Position numbers and translations under genes: made by a program
Origin: Synechocystis salina LEGE 00031
GTDB lineage: Bacteria > Cyanobacteriota > Cyanobacteriia > Cyanobacteriales > Microcystaceae
Reading direction: 5' to 3'
Length of the DNA: 64,000 bases
Assembly: GCF_015207985.1 (NCBI RefSeq)
Contig: NZ_JADEVV010000004.1
Coordinates: 1 to 64,000, forward strand
The notes under the pieces: model-generated
What the model saw: only the letters and a program-made list of their open reading frames with translations
Told to the model about the DNA's origin: nothing
The model's database searches: none
Shown: positions 9,601 to 18,109 of the stretch, one piece after another
Layout of the letters: every line of letters starts with the position of its first letter
Numbering within the stretch: the stretch's first letter is position 1

Positions 9601-10309
9601 TGGCATTGCCATGATTGCAGCGGCGTTCTATCCCAAACCTGTGGTGGTGCGGATGTCAGACTTCAAATCCAATGAGTACGCCAATCTCCTTGGTGGTCGT
9701 CAGTTTGAACCGAAGGAAGAAAACCCCATGATCGGCTGGCGGGGGGCCTCCCGTTACTATGACCCCAATTACCGAGAAGCCTACGCGTTGGAATGCCAAG
9801 CCCTCAAACGGGTCCGGGACGATATGGGTTTAACCAATGTTATTCCGATGATTCCTTTCTGTCGTACCCCCGACGAAGGTCGCAAAGTCATTGCGGAAAT
9901 GGCTAAACATGGCTTGAAGCAAGGGGAAAATGGCCTAGAAATTTACGTGATGTGCGAACTACCTAGCAATGTCATTCTCGCCGATGAGTTTAGCCAAGTA
10001 TTTGATGGGTTCTCCATTGGCTCCAACGATTTAACCCAATTAACCCTGGGTCTGGACCGGGATTCTTCCCTCGTTGCCCATCTATTTGATGAGCGTAATC
10101 AGGGGGTTAAACGCATGGTCAAAATGGCGATCGAAACGGCCAAAGCCAACGGTCGTAAGATCGGTATTTGTGGTCAAGCCCCTTCAGATTATCCTGAGTT
10201 CGCCGAATTTTTAGTGGAATTGGGCATCGATTCCATCAGTCTTAATCCAGATTCCGTGCTGAAAACCGTTTTACGCATTGCGGAGGTGGAAAAAGCGAAA
10301 CCTAGTTAA
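6668..10309 (+). CDS. ppsA: Phosphoenolpyruvate synthase precursor with intein
   Basis: PEP synthase converts pyruvate and ATP to PEP, AMP and phosphate for gluconeogenesis. The open frame encodes 1213 residues, but a 394-residue intein occupies 441-834, leaving a mature protein of 819 residues, normal for this family. The N-extein has the ATP-binding domain ([11 protein letters not shown] near residue 35; [21 protein letters not shown] near 140). The phosphohistidine motif is split: GGRT ends the N-extein and [11 protein letters not shown] begins the C-extein, so the catalytic His is only placed correctly after splicing. The C-terminal PEP-binding domain carries [18 protein letters not shown] and ICGQAPSD. 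An AGGGG ribosome site precedes the ATG. PCC 6803 slr0301 lacks this intein as I remember it. Confidence 0.96.
   Translation: [1213 protein letters not shown]
7988..9169 (+). mobile_element. PpsA intein with LAGLIDADG homing endonuclease
   Basis: The in-frame 1182-base insertion encodes a 394-residue intein. Intein residue 1 is Cys ([15 protein letters not shown]). The N-terminal splicing block B has the TxxH motif ([11 protein letters not shown], Thr74 and His77). The endonuclease motifs are LGGIITDGS at about 125-133 and LAGVIDGDG at about 230-238, both with their acidic residue, so homing activity may be intact. Block F is [15 protein letters not shown] at about 368-382. Block G ends VVVCN, and the +1 extein residue is Cys. 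The penultimate residue is therefore Cys instead of the usual His. The terminal Asn and both nucleophilic cysteines are intact, so splicing is expected. The insertion point is the same catalytic motif used by archaeal PEP synthase inteins (from memory). Confidence 0.95.
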
Positions 10310-10395
10310 TCAACATACCCTGAGTAGGTCTTAAATTGCTCCACTAGGCTATATTTGTACATCCTCAGTTGTTTTCACTCTGATAATTCAAATTG

Positions 10396-10434
10396 ATTAT
10401 CCTCCCCCATCTCTGATAGTGGGGGATAATTTTT
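10396..10434 (+). terminator. Probable rho-independent terminator after ppsA
   Basis: The segment starting ATTATCCTCCCCCA can pair with TGGGGGATAAT across a loop of about 10 bases, with a small bulge, and is followed by TTTTT. It lies 87 bases after the ppsA stop codon. Confidence 0.7.
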
Positions 10435-10574
10435 AAAAACAAGGTGTGGTAGGGCTTTCTGGTATCCATTGACGGTTAATTTTTTGGCTAGGGAGTAGAC
10501 TAATTATCAATCATTAGTTAACATGCAGAACTAATACCAGATGTCGATTGGTAATTCCACAGGAGAACTTAAGT

Positions 10575-11279
10575 TTGAAATTATTTGTCAAGTTGGCAAT
10601 TACCACTCTTTTAATTGCTGGATTGATATTTATTGTCCATCATTTTCAGTTAGGAAATGCGCTTAATTTGTTACTAACTAAAATTGAAAACTTAGGTTGG
10701 TGGGCTCCTTTAATTTATATCGCTGTCTACAATCTAGCCACAATTTTACTGATACCCGGTTCCTTATTAACCATGAAAGGAGGCTGTTTATTTGGTTGGT
10801 GGTGGGGCAGCATTTACACTACCATTGCCGCTATGATTGGAGCGATTATTGCTTTTTTGATTGGCCGCCACCTCTCCAGAAATTGGGTAAGGCAAAAAAT
10901 AGCAAAATATCCAAAATTTCAATTGCTCAATGTTGCGATTAAAAAAGATGGTTGGAAAATTGTTGCTTTAACTCGTCTTTCCCCCATTTTTCCGTTCAAT
11001 TTACTTAATTACGCCTTTGGGGTCACTGATGTTTGTATAAGGGATTATATCACTGGTTCTTTCGCTATGATTCCAGCTACAATTATGTACACTTACATTG
11101 GCTCATTAGCTACGGATTTAACGACCATTGGTGACAACCTTAATGGTACACCCCAATTAATTCAGTGGTTCATGCGCATTTGTGGCTTGGGGGCAACAAT
11201 ATTTTTGTTTGTTTATCTCAAGCAATGGTCAGACAAAGTTTTCCACCAAAGTCTATCTAACTTAGAATCGAAAAAGTAA
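10575..11279 (+). CDS. TVP38/TMEM64 (SNARE-associated, DedA-like) membrane protein
   Basis: This inner-membrane protein of about 234 residues has about five or six hydrophobic segments. It carries family signatures: LLIPGSLLTMKGGCLFG in the first half, the FLIGRHLSRNWVRQKI segment, and LTRLSPIFPFNLLNYAFGVT followed by IPATIMYTYIGSLA. The family is thought to act in lipid or small-solute handling at membranes; the substrate here is unknown. The frame is open from a TTG at 10548, but AGGAG at 10561-10565 sits 9 bases before an in-frame TTG at 10575, which I take as the start. It is the first gene of a plus-strand run leading into arsM and arsS and is paralogous to the gene at 13414. Confidence 0.85.
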   Translation: MKLFVKLAITTLLIAGLIFIVHHFQLGNALNLLLTKIENLGWWAPLIYIAVYNLATILLIPGSLLTMKGGCLFGWWWGSIYTTIAAMIGAIIAFLIGRHLSRNWVRQKIAKYPKFQLLNVAIKKDGWKIVALTRLSPIFPFNLLNYAFGVTDVCIRDYITGSFAMIPATIMYTYIGSLATDLTTIGDNLNGTPQLIQWFMRICGLGATIFLFVYLKQWSDKVFHQSLSNLESKK

Positions 11280-11328
11280 GTTAACACATCTAATTCAGTC
11301 ATCAAGTTTTTGTCAGCTAAAATTAACA

Positions 11329-12297
11329 ATGACCTATCTCCAAACCACTGCTGATTTTTACGCCGAAGTAGCCCAGACTCCAGAAGTGGGACTCTGTTGC
11401 GTTCAGAGTAGCCCTCTGCAACTGCCGGGCTTAGTGATTCCCCGCTCCATGCAGGAAATGAACTATGGCTGTGGTAGTACCGTTCATCCCAACGAGCTAG
11501 GTAATAATCCCAAAGTACTTTATGTCGGTGTTGGTGGTGGGCTAGAGGCACTACAATTTGCTTACTTTTGCCGTCAGCCAGGGGCCGTAATCGCAGTGGA
11601 GCCTGTAGAGGCTATGCGTCAGGCCGCTAATCGAAATTTACGGTTAGCCGCTGAAGAAAATGATTGGTTCAGTATCGATTTTGTGGATATTCGGGCAGGA
11701 GATGCCTTTGCGTTGCCGGTGGCGGATAATTCAGTAGACGTAGTTGCGCAAAATTGCTTATTTAATATTTTTGAGCCGGAAGATTTATCCCGAGCTTTGC
11801 AAGAAGCATATCGAGTTTTAAAACCCCATGGTCGTTTAATAATGAGTGATCCCATTGCTACTCGGCCTATTCCCCGACATCTGCGTCAGGATGAACGGCT
11901 CCGGGCCATGTGTTTATCCGGGGCATTGACCTATGAAGAATACACTCAGCATTTGATTGATGTCGGCTTTGGGCAAATTGAAATTCGGGCCCGTCGTCCC
12001 TACCGTTTACTTGATTCTGTTACTTATCAACTAGAGCAAAGTTTGTTGTTAGAAAGTCTTGATTCCGTTTCCTTTAAAGTCCCGATCCCCGATGACGGGG
12101 CCTGCATTTTTACTGGCAAAACTGCTATCTACGCTGGTTCAGAACCTCTATTTGATGACCAAGCTGGCCATATTCTTCAGCAGGGAGTTCCTAGTGCGGT
12201 ATGTGATAAAACAGCCTTAAAATTAGGCTCTACTTATCCAGATAAAATTCTGATCACTGACTCAACTTGGCATTATGATGGCGGTGGTTGTTGTTAA
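11329..12297 (+). CDS. arsM: ArsM-like methyltransferase of arsenosugar synthesis
   Basis: The protein is a SAM-dependent methyltransferase of 322 residues, predicted to methylate trivalent arsenic in the cytosol. The SAM-binding motif VLYVGVGGGLEALQFAY is near residue 63, and the post-motif segment FALPVADNSVDVVAQNCLFN is near 125. Likely arsenic-binding cysteines occur in GLCCVQS near residue 23, YGCGSTV near 46 and a terminal GGGCC. It lies 49 bases after the TVP38 gene and about 65 bases before a radical SAM gene of the ArsS type; that pairing is what points to arsenosugar rather than simple volatilisation. PCC 6803 ArsM is, as I recall, slr0303. Confidence 0.85.
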   Translation: MTYLQTTADFYAEVAQTPEVGLCCVQSSPLQLPGLVIPRSMQEMNYGCGSTVHPNELGNNPKVLYVGVGGGLEALQFAYFCRQPGAVIAVEPVEAMRQAANRNLRLAAEENDWFSIDFVDIRAGDAFALPVADNSVDVVAQNCLFNIFEPEDLSRALQEAYRVLKPHGRLIMSDPIATRPIPRHLRQDERLRAMCLSGALTYEEYTQHLIDVGFGQIEIRARRPYRLLDSVTYQLEQSLLLESLDSVSFKVPIPDDGACIFTGKTAIYAGSEPLFDDQAGHILQQGVPSAVCDKTALKLGSTYPDKILITDSTWHYDGGGCC

Positions 12298-12363
12298 AAT
12301 TAGTCTAATTGATCTTTGGCGATCGCCAGATTTTGCCCTCTTGTGTAGTCAACTTTGAGTAAC

Positions 12364-13374
12364 ATGGTTCAACACCTAGAAATTTCTTCACAAAAATATC
12401 CCATAACTCCCTTTGCCTCTAAGCTAACTGCTCCTTTGGATAAGCAAAAAATTTCTACTCTCCAAATCAATTTAGGTAAACGCTGTAATCTAGCCTGTAG
12501 CCATTGCCATGTAGAAGCTAGTCCCAAACGTACAGAGGAAATATCAGCGGAAGTTTGCCAACAACTAATTGAAATTATTCAAAAATTCCCCCAAATTAGG
12601 GTAGTGGATCTCACCGGGGGAGCCCCGGAAATGCTCTATGGTTTTAAGCCCATTGTGAAAGCGGCTAGAGAGATGGGAAAAGAAGTAATCGTCCGCTCCA
12701 ATTTGACTATTTATTTTGAAATGGGATTTGCAGATATTCCGGATTATTGTGCCCAGCATCAAGTGAAAATCGTGGCATCATTGCCCTGTTACCTGGAAGA
12801 TAACGTTGATAAAATGCGTGGCAATGGGGTTTATGAAAAGTCAATTAAAGCTCTGCAATGGTTAAATAAACTTGGCTATGGTAAGGATGCTAATTTAGTT
12901 CTTGATTTGGTTTATAATCCTCCTTTGCCAACTTCAGATGAATTTTCTCTGCCCCCTCCTCAGGAGCCCCTTGAACAAGATTACAAAAAATTCCTCAAAG
13001 ACCATTTTGACATTAGTTTTAATCACTTATTGACCATTACAAATTTACCCATTGGTCGAAGCAAATTCCACCTTGAAAAATATCAATTACATCAAAAATA
13101 TTTGAATTTTCTGGAAAATAATTTTAATCCAGACACAGTTGACAGTTTAATGTGCCGCAACGAACTTTCCATTGACCATTTAGGCAATGTTTATGATTGT
13201 GATTTTAATCAAATGGAAAACATTCCCGCTGAAAATAAATTCAATCAAAAGTTAACTGTTGCTGATCTAGTAAAAGCTGAAAATTTAGACTTAATTCAAA
13301 GAGTTAAAACCGCCCAGTATTGTTATGGTTGCACCGCCGGTTCTGGCTCTAGTTGTGGAGGTGCACTAATTTGA
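12364..13374 (+). CDS. arsS: ArsS-like radical SAM enzyme of arsenosugar synthesis
   Basis: The radical SAM motif CNLACSHCH (CxxxCxxC) near residue 40 binds the 4Fe-4S cluster, followed by DLTGGAPEM. The C-terminus has the family signature CYGCTAGSGSSCGGALI, a cysteine-rich segment of the radical SAM/Cys-rich (ArsS) family. ArsS is understood to join a 5'-deoxyadenosyl group to dimethylarsenite, the step committing methylated arsenic to arsenosugars. The frame opens at a TTG at 12355; the ATG three codons later is used here. No strong ribosome site is visible. The gene sits between arsM and a second TVP38 gene. Confidence 0.85.
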   Translation: MVQHLEISSQKYPITPFASKLTAPLDKQKISTLQINLGKRCNLACSHCHVEASPKRTEEISAEVCQQLIEIIQKFPQIRVVDLTGGAPEMLYGFKPIVKAAREMGKEVIVRSNLTIYFEMGFADIPDYCAQHQVKIVASLPCYLEDNVDKMRGNGVYEKSIKALQWLNKLGYGKDANLVLDLVYNPPLPTSDEFSLPPPQEPLEQDYKKFLKDHFDISFNHLLTITNLPIGRSKFHLEKYQLHQKYLNFLENNFNPDTVDSLMCRNELSIDHLGNVYDCDFNQMENIPAENKFNQKLTVADLVKAENLDLIQRVKTAQYCYGCTAGSGSSCGGALI

Positions 13375-13413
13375 TCTTAGTTAGCTTTCTCTATTTACTT
13401 CCCCCTTGATTAT

Positions 13414-14187
13414 ATGTTTATCCATTGGCTAAAAAAACAATTTTTATTTTCCCAAAGGCAGAGTTTTTACTTTTTGGTTATTTCCACTTTTAGCCTTGTC
13501 ATAATCTTTGTTGCCAGTCCGGCTCTAGCTCAGGAAACAGGCACGGGTGGCTTCAATCCCCAAAATTGGTTGCTTAATGCCCTGCAATGGATTGACGGCT
13601 TAGGCACGGCCGGGGCGATCGCCTTTATTTTGCTTTACATAGTCGCAACAGTAGCATTTCTACCAGGATCAATCTTGACCCTAGGGGCTGGGGTTGTGTT
13701 CGGAGTAGTGCTCGGTTCGGTCTATGTTTTTGTTGGAGCTACTTTGGGAGCTACGGCAGCTTTCCTGGTGGGACGCTATCTTGCCCGGGGCTGGGTGGCC
13801 AAGAAAATTGTCGGTAATCAAAAGTTCAAAGCCATTGATGAAGCGGTGGGTAAAGAAGGCCTAAAAATTGTCATTTTAACCAGACTTTCTCCAGTTTTTC
13901 CCTTTAATTTATTAAATTATGGTTATGGCATCACCGGCGTTTCTTTAAAGGATTATGTCATTGGCTCCCTCGGCATGATTCCCGGCACCATTATGTATGT
14001 TTACATTGGCTCTTTAGCTGGAAGTTTAGCCACTGTTGGCACAGAAACTAACCAAGCTAATCCCACTTTACAATGGGTAATCCGCATCATTGGCTTTATT
14101 GCCACCGTTGTCGTCACTATCTATGTCACTAAAATTGCTAGAAAGGCTTTAGATGAAGCGATTCTAACATCGGAAGTAGTTGAATAA
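13414..14187 (+). CDS. TVP38/TMEM64 membrane protein, second copy
   Basis: This 257-residue membrane protein is paralogous to the one at 10575. Shared segments include FLPGSILTLGAGVVFG, FLVGRYLARGWVAKKIV, and LTRLSPVFPFNLLNYGYGIT followed by IPGTIMYVYIGSLAG. It has an extra N-terminal hydrophobic stretch (about residues 17-40, ending SPALAQE) that looks like a signal or anchor segment and is missing in the first copy. It follows arsS by 39 bases and precedes the flavoenzyme by 126 bases. A role in arsenosugar or membrane-lipid handling is inferred only from context. Confidence 0.85.
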   Translation: MFIHWLKKQFLFSQRQSFYFLVISTFSLVIIFVASPALAQETGTGGFNPQNWLLNALQWIDGLGTAGAIAFILLYIVATVAFLPGSILTLGAGVVFGVVLGSVYVFVGATLGATAAFLVGRYLARGWVAKKIVGNQKFKAIDEAVGKEGLKIVILTRLSPVFPFNLLNYGYGITGVSLKDYVIGSLGMIPGTIMYVYIGSLAGSLATVGTETNQANPTLQWVIRIIGFIATVVVTIYVTKIARKALDEAILTSEVVE

Positions 14188-14313
14188 CAGTTTGTTTTTG
14201 AATTATTGTTCAGGAATCTTTTTCAAATTAAATTGATAATTTAGAAATAATTTTGGTTTTTAATGTGATGTTTATTTCAATTTCAAATAATTTTTTGTTA
14301 CACAATTATCCCT

Positions 14314-15870
14314 ATGAATAACCGCACTACATCTAGTATTGACATTACCCCCCTAGATGAATATAACCAGCAATTATTAGCCCATGTTCATCCCCCCGAT
14401 TGGATCAATCCTGCTCCCAAAGCTCAATATGATCTAGTGGTTATTGGTGCAGGAACTGCCGGTTTAGTGGTGGCGGCCGGGGCGGCTGGTTTAGGCATTG
14501 GTCTCAAAGTCGCCCTAATTGAAAAGCATTTGATGGGAGGTGATTGCCTCAATGTGGGATGCATTCCATCCAAGGCCTTAATTAGCTCGGCCCGCGTGGT
14601 AGGAATAATGAATAATGCCGACAGTTTGGGCGTTAAAAAACCAGACAATATTGAAGTTGATTTTCCGGCCGTGATGGCCAGAATGCGCCAAATTCGGGCT
14701 GGTATTAGCCACCATGATTCTGCCCAAAGATTTCGGGATTTAGGCATTGATGTTTTTCTTGGACAAGGACATTTTTTGCGTAACAATAAAATTGAGGTAG
14801 GGGAAACTATTCTTAATTACAAAAAAGCTGTAATCGCCACTGGAGCTAGGGCGGTAAAACCTGACATTCCCGGTATAGAAGAAGTCGGATTTTTAACTAA
14901 TGAAACAGTATTTTCTTTAACGAAATGTCCCGATCGCCTGGCGGTTATTGGCGGTGGCCCCATTGGCTGTGAGCTAGCCCAAGCCTTTCAGCGGTTGGGA
15001 GCAAGGGTGACTCTGCTTCATCGAGGTGACCATTTATTAAACAAAGAAGATCCAGAAGCTGCGGAAATTGTTCAACAATCCTTACTTAAAGATGGCATTA
15101 AACTAGTTTTAAATGTCAAATTAGAACGGGCAGAGTTCACAGAAAATGGTAAGGTTTTACACTACAGCAATAACGGTGAATTAGGTTCCGTTATCGTCGA
15201 TGAAATTCTAGTTGGTGCAGGGCGAGCCCCCAATGTGGAGGGATTAAATTTAGAGGCTGTGGGGGTAAAATTCGATCACCGGGGCGTGAAAGTGAACGAT
15301 TATTTGCAAACCACCAATCCACAAATTTATGCCGCCGGGGATATTTGTATGGACTGGAAATTCACCCATGCCGCCGATGCTGCCGCTCGCATTGTGATTA
15401 AAAATACTCTCTTTTCTCCCTTCGGTTTAGGACGTAGTAAATTAAGTCATTTAACCATGCCTTGGGTGACCTACACTGACCCAGAAATTGCCCACGTAGG
15501 ACTAAATGAAACTACCGCCGATGCTTTAGACCTAGGCTATAAAACTATTAAAATTCCCTTCTCCCAGGTTGACCGGGCGATCGCCGCCGGAGAGACGGAG
15601 GGCTTTTTGAAAATTATTCACATAGCCAACAGCGATGAAATTTTAGGCGCCACCATTGTCGCTCCCCACGCAGGGGAAATGATCTCAGAAATAACCACAG
15701 CCATGGTCAATAAAATTGGTTTGAGTAAATTGTCTGGTGTTATTCATCCCTACCCTACCCAAGCGGAAGCAATTAAAAAAGCTGCTGATACTTATCGTCG
15801 TACTTTGCTCACGAATAATACGAAAAATTTATTAAAAATTCTAGCTAAATTTCCCAGCAAATTATTCTAA
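14314..15870 (+). CDS. Mercuric-reductase-like FAD disulfide oxidoreductase
   Basis: The protein belongs to the class I pyridine nucleotide-disulfide oxidoreductases. The FAD-binding motif VVIGAGTAGLVVAAGA lies near residue 45 and the redox-active pair GGDCLNVGCIPSK near 80. The NAD(P)H-binding motif VIGGGPIGCELAQAF is near 212, and YAAGDICM is near 345. The C-terminal dimer domain has HPYPTQAEAIKKAAD, whose first His-Pro aligns with the catalytic base. It has neither the N-terminal heavy-metal domain nor a C-terminal Cys pair of true mercuric reductase, so the electrophile it reduces is unknown. An N-terminal extension of about 30 residues is unusual. Its position suggests it belongs with the arsenic genes. 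Confidence 0.85.
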   Translation: MNNRTTSSIDITPLDEYNQQLLAHVHPPDWINPAPKAQYDLVVIGAGTAGLVVAAGAAGLGIGLKVALIEKHLMGGDCLNVGCIPSKALISSARVVGIMNNADSLGVKKPDNIEVDFPAVMARMRQIRAGISHHDSAQRFRDLGIDVFLGQGHFLRNNKIEVGETILNYKKAVIATGARAVKPDIPGIEEVGFLTNETVFSLTKCPDRLAVIGGGPIGCELAQAFQRLGARVTLLHRGDHLLNKEDPEAAEIVQQSLLKDGIKLVLNVKLERAEFTENGKVLHYSNNGELGSVIVDEILVGAGRAPNVEGLNLEAVGVKFDHRGVKVNDYLQTTNPQIYAAGDICMDWKFTHAADAAARIVIKNTLFSPFGLGRSKLSHLTMPWVTYTDPEIAHVGLNETTADALDLGYKTIKIPFSQVDRAIAAGETEGFLKIIHIANSDEILGATIVAPHAGEMISEITTAMVNKIGLSKLSGVIHPYPTQAEAIKKAADTYRRTLLTNNTKNLLKILAKFPSKLF

Positions 15871-15936
15871 AAAGAATAACTAAAAACTCTAAAAATGAGA
15901 AAATTAGTTAACAAATTAAATCTGCACTAACCTGTT

Positions 15937-16272
15937 CTAAGATTGGCCACAACAGGTTTCATAACCTAAACTTTCTAAGATTAGATCGCTGACAGCATTG
16001 GCCACCGCAAATTCACTAAAAAAACTTTCCCGAAAATCAAAAGCTTGCATTTCGGTCACAATGGCAATGACCAGGGAGCCCAGGTCATTTTCCCCTTCCA
16101 GTCGTTGACGCACAAAAATTTGGGCAGCCCTTTCCGCAATGGTGGCATTAATTCCTTCGGGGATAAATTCTTGGTTAAGCCATTGTTGTAATCCTTGGCG
16201 TAACCAATCTCCCTCTTGCACAGGGTCTTGGATGGGGGGCAATGTGATGGGGGGGATGGGGTCAACAGCCAT
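15937..16272 (-). CDS. Hypothetical protein of 111 residues
   Basis: I do not recognise this protein. It begins with a Pro-rich stretch (MAVDPIPPITLPPIQDPV), followed by a mainly helical acidic domain with WLRQGLQQWLNQEFIPEG and ERAAQIFVRQRLEGENDLG, and ends in a Cys pair (ETCCGQS). No membrane segment or signal peptide is visible. It lies about 110 bases downstream of ureC on the same strand and could be on the urease transcript, though nothing links it to urease. Confidence 0.6.
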   Translation of the reverse strand: MAVDPIPPITLPPIQDPVQEGDWLRQGLQQWLNQEFIPEGINATIAERAAQIFVRQRLEGENDLGSLVIAIVTEMQAFDFRESFFSEFAVANAVSDLILESLGYETCCGQS

Positions 16273-16382
16273 AGTTCCAGGACGCTTTGCTAATAAAATG
16301 TTGACGGAATATTGTCAAAAAATGGGCAATTCAAGGCCATCGTAGCAGATTGTTACATGGCCAAAAACAGGTCCAAAAGTTA

Positions 16383-18092
16383 CTAAAATAAGAAATAACG
16401 CTGGGCCATGGGCAATACCGTTGCCGGCTCACAGGTGAGTAATTCTCCGTCGGCCCGTACTTCGTAGGTTTCTGGATCTACTTCAATATGGGGCAAATAA
16501 TCATTCAGTTTCAGATCCCGTTTGGTTAACTGGCGAATATTTTTTACCGCCACCACCGGCTTGCTCAGTCCCAATTTTTCTCCAATATCTTTTTTCGCTG
16601 CCTTCTGGGAAACAAAGGTCACACTCGTAGCGGCGATCGCCCCACCATAACTAGCAAACATCGGCTGCATATGCACTGGCTGAGGCGTGGGAATACTAGC
16701 ATTGGCATCCCCCATTTGGGCGTAGGCAACCATGCCCCCTTTAATCACTAATTCCGGTTTAACCCCAAAGAAGGCGGGACTCCAGAGGCAGAGATCCGCT
16801 AACTTACCCACTTCCACTGAACCTATTTCCTCGGAGATGCCATGGGTAATGGCGGGATTGATGGTGTATTTAGCCACATAGCGCTTAGCCCGAAGATTAT
16901 CATTGTCTCCCCTTTCCCCGGTGAGGGCTCCCCGTTGCACCTTCATTTTGTGGGCTGTTTGCCAAGTGCGACAAATTACTTCCCCTACCCGGCCCATGGC
17001 TTGGGAATCGGAAGAAATGATGCTAAAAGCCCCCAGGTCATGGAGAATATCCTCCGCCGCAATGGTTTCTCGACGAATCCGAGACTCTGCAAAAGCCACA
17101 TCTTCAGGAATATTACGGTGCAGGTGATGGCACACCATTAACATATCTAAATGTTCTTCCAGGGTGTTGATGGTGTAGGGTCGGGTGGGATTAGTGGAGG
17201 AAGGGAGGACGTTCAATTCTCCGCAAATTTTGATAATGTCCGGGGCGTGGCCTCCCCCGGCTCCTTCGGTGTGATAGGTGTGAATAACTCGATTTTTGAG
17301 GGCGGCAATGGTGGTTTCCACAAACCCCGCTTCGTTGAGGGTGTCGGTGTGGATAGCCACCTGGACGTCGTAATCTTCCGCCACGCTCAAACAGTTGTCG
17401 ATCGCCGCTGGGGTAGTGCCCCAATCCTCATGGAGTTTCAGCCCGATCGCCCCGGCCTTAATCTGCTCAGCTAAGGCCGCTGGTTGACTGCCATTGCCCT
17501 TGCCCAAAAAGCCCAGGTTAATGGGAAAGCCATCGGCCGCCTGTAACATGCGGTGAATATTCCAAGCCCCGGGGGTGCAAGTGGTGGCCTTGGTGCCTGC
17601 CGCTGGCCCAGTGCCTCCCCCCACCAGGGTGGTAACGCCCGACGCTAAGGCCGTTTCGATCTGTTGGGGACAAATAAAATGCACATGGGCATCAATGCCC
17701 CCCGCCGTTAAAATCATGCCTTCCCCGGCGATCGCCTCGGTGCTGGGGCCGATAATAATAGAAACATTGTCTTGGACATGGGGGTTCCCTGCCTTGCCAA
17801 TGGTGCAGATACGGCCGTTCTTAATGCCGACATCAGCTTTGACAATGCCCCACCAATCCAAAATCAAGGCATTGGTGATCACCACATCCACTGCCCCTTC
17901 GGCTCGGCTTAAAGGGGATTGTCCCATGCCATCCCGCACCACCTTCCCACCGCCAAATTTGACCTCGTCGCCATAGGTGGTATAGTCCTGTTCCACTTCG
18001 ATAAATAATTCCGTATCCGCCAGCCGCACCTTATCCCCCACTGTGGGACCAAAGGTGTGGGCGTAGCTGTGGCGGTCCATCCGATAACTCAT
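16383..18092 (-). CDS. ureC: Urease subunit alpha
   Basis: UreC is the catalytic subunit of nickel urease, which hydrolyses urea to ammonia and carbon dioxide. The length of 569 residues is normal. Nickel ligands are visible in [13 protein letters not shown] near residue 133 and in the carbamylated-lysine motif [12 protein letters not shown] near 214. The flap and catalytic His region is [21 protein letters not shown] near 315. No other urease genes lie in this window, in line with the scattered urease genes of Synechocystis. It is the last recognisable enzyme gene of a minus-strand run with a DUF29 gene 18 bases upstream. Confidence 0.97.
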   Translation of the reverse strand: MSYRMDRHSYAHTFGPTVGDKVRLADTELFIEVEQDYTTYGDEVKFGGGKVVRDGMGQSPLSRAEGAVDVVITNALILDWWGIVKADVGIKNGRICTIGKAGNPHVQDNVSIIIGPSTEAIAGEGMILTAGGIDAHVHFICPQQIETALASGVTTLVGGGTGPAAGTKATTCTPGAWNIHRMLQAADGFPINLGFLGKGNGSQPAALAEQIKAGAIGLKLHEDWGTTPAAIDNCLSVAEDYDVQVAIHTDTLNEAGFVETTIAALKNRVIHTYHTEGAGGGHAPDIIKICGELNVLPSSTNPTRPYTINTLEEHLDMLMVCHHLHRNIPEDVAFAESRIRRETIAAEDILHDLGAFSIISSDSQAMGRVGEVICRTWQTAHKMKVQRGALTGERGDNDNLRAKRYVAKYTINPAITHGISEEIGSVEVGKLADLCLWSPAFFGVKPELVIKGGMVAYAQMGDANASIPTPQPVHMQPMFASYGGAIAATSVTFVSQKAAKKDIGEKLGLSKPVVAVKNIRQLTKRDLKLNDYLPHIEVDPETYEVRADGELLTCEPATVLPMAQRYFLF

Positions 18093-18109
18093 GGTGACTA
18101 TTTCCTTTG

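Noticed and set aside
14314-15870. True mercuric reductase (merA)
   Set aside because: It lacks the N-terminal heavy-metal domain and the C-terminal vicinal Cys pair; only the general flavoprotein disulfide reductase core is present.
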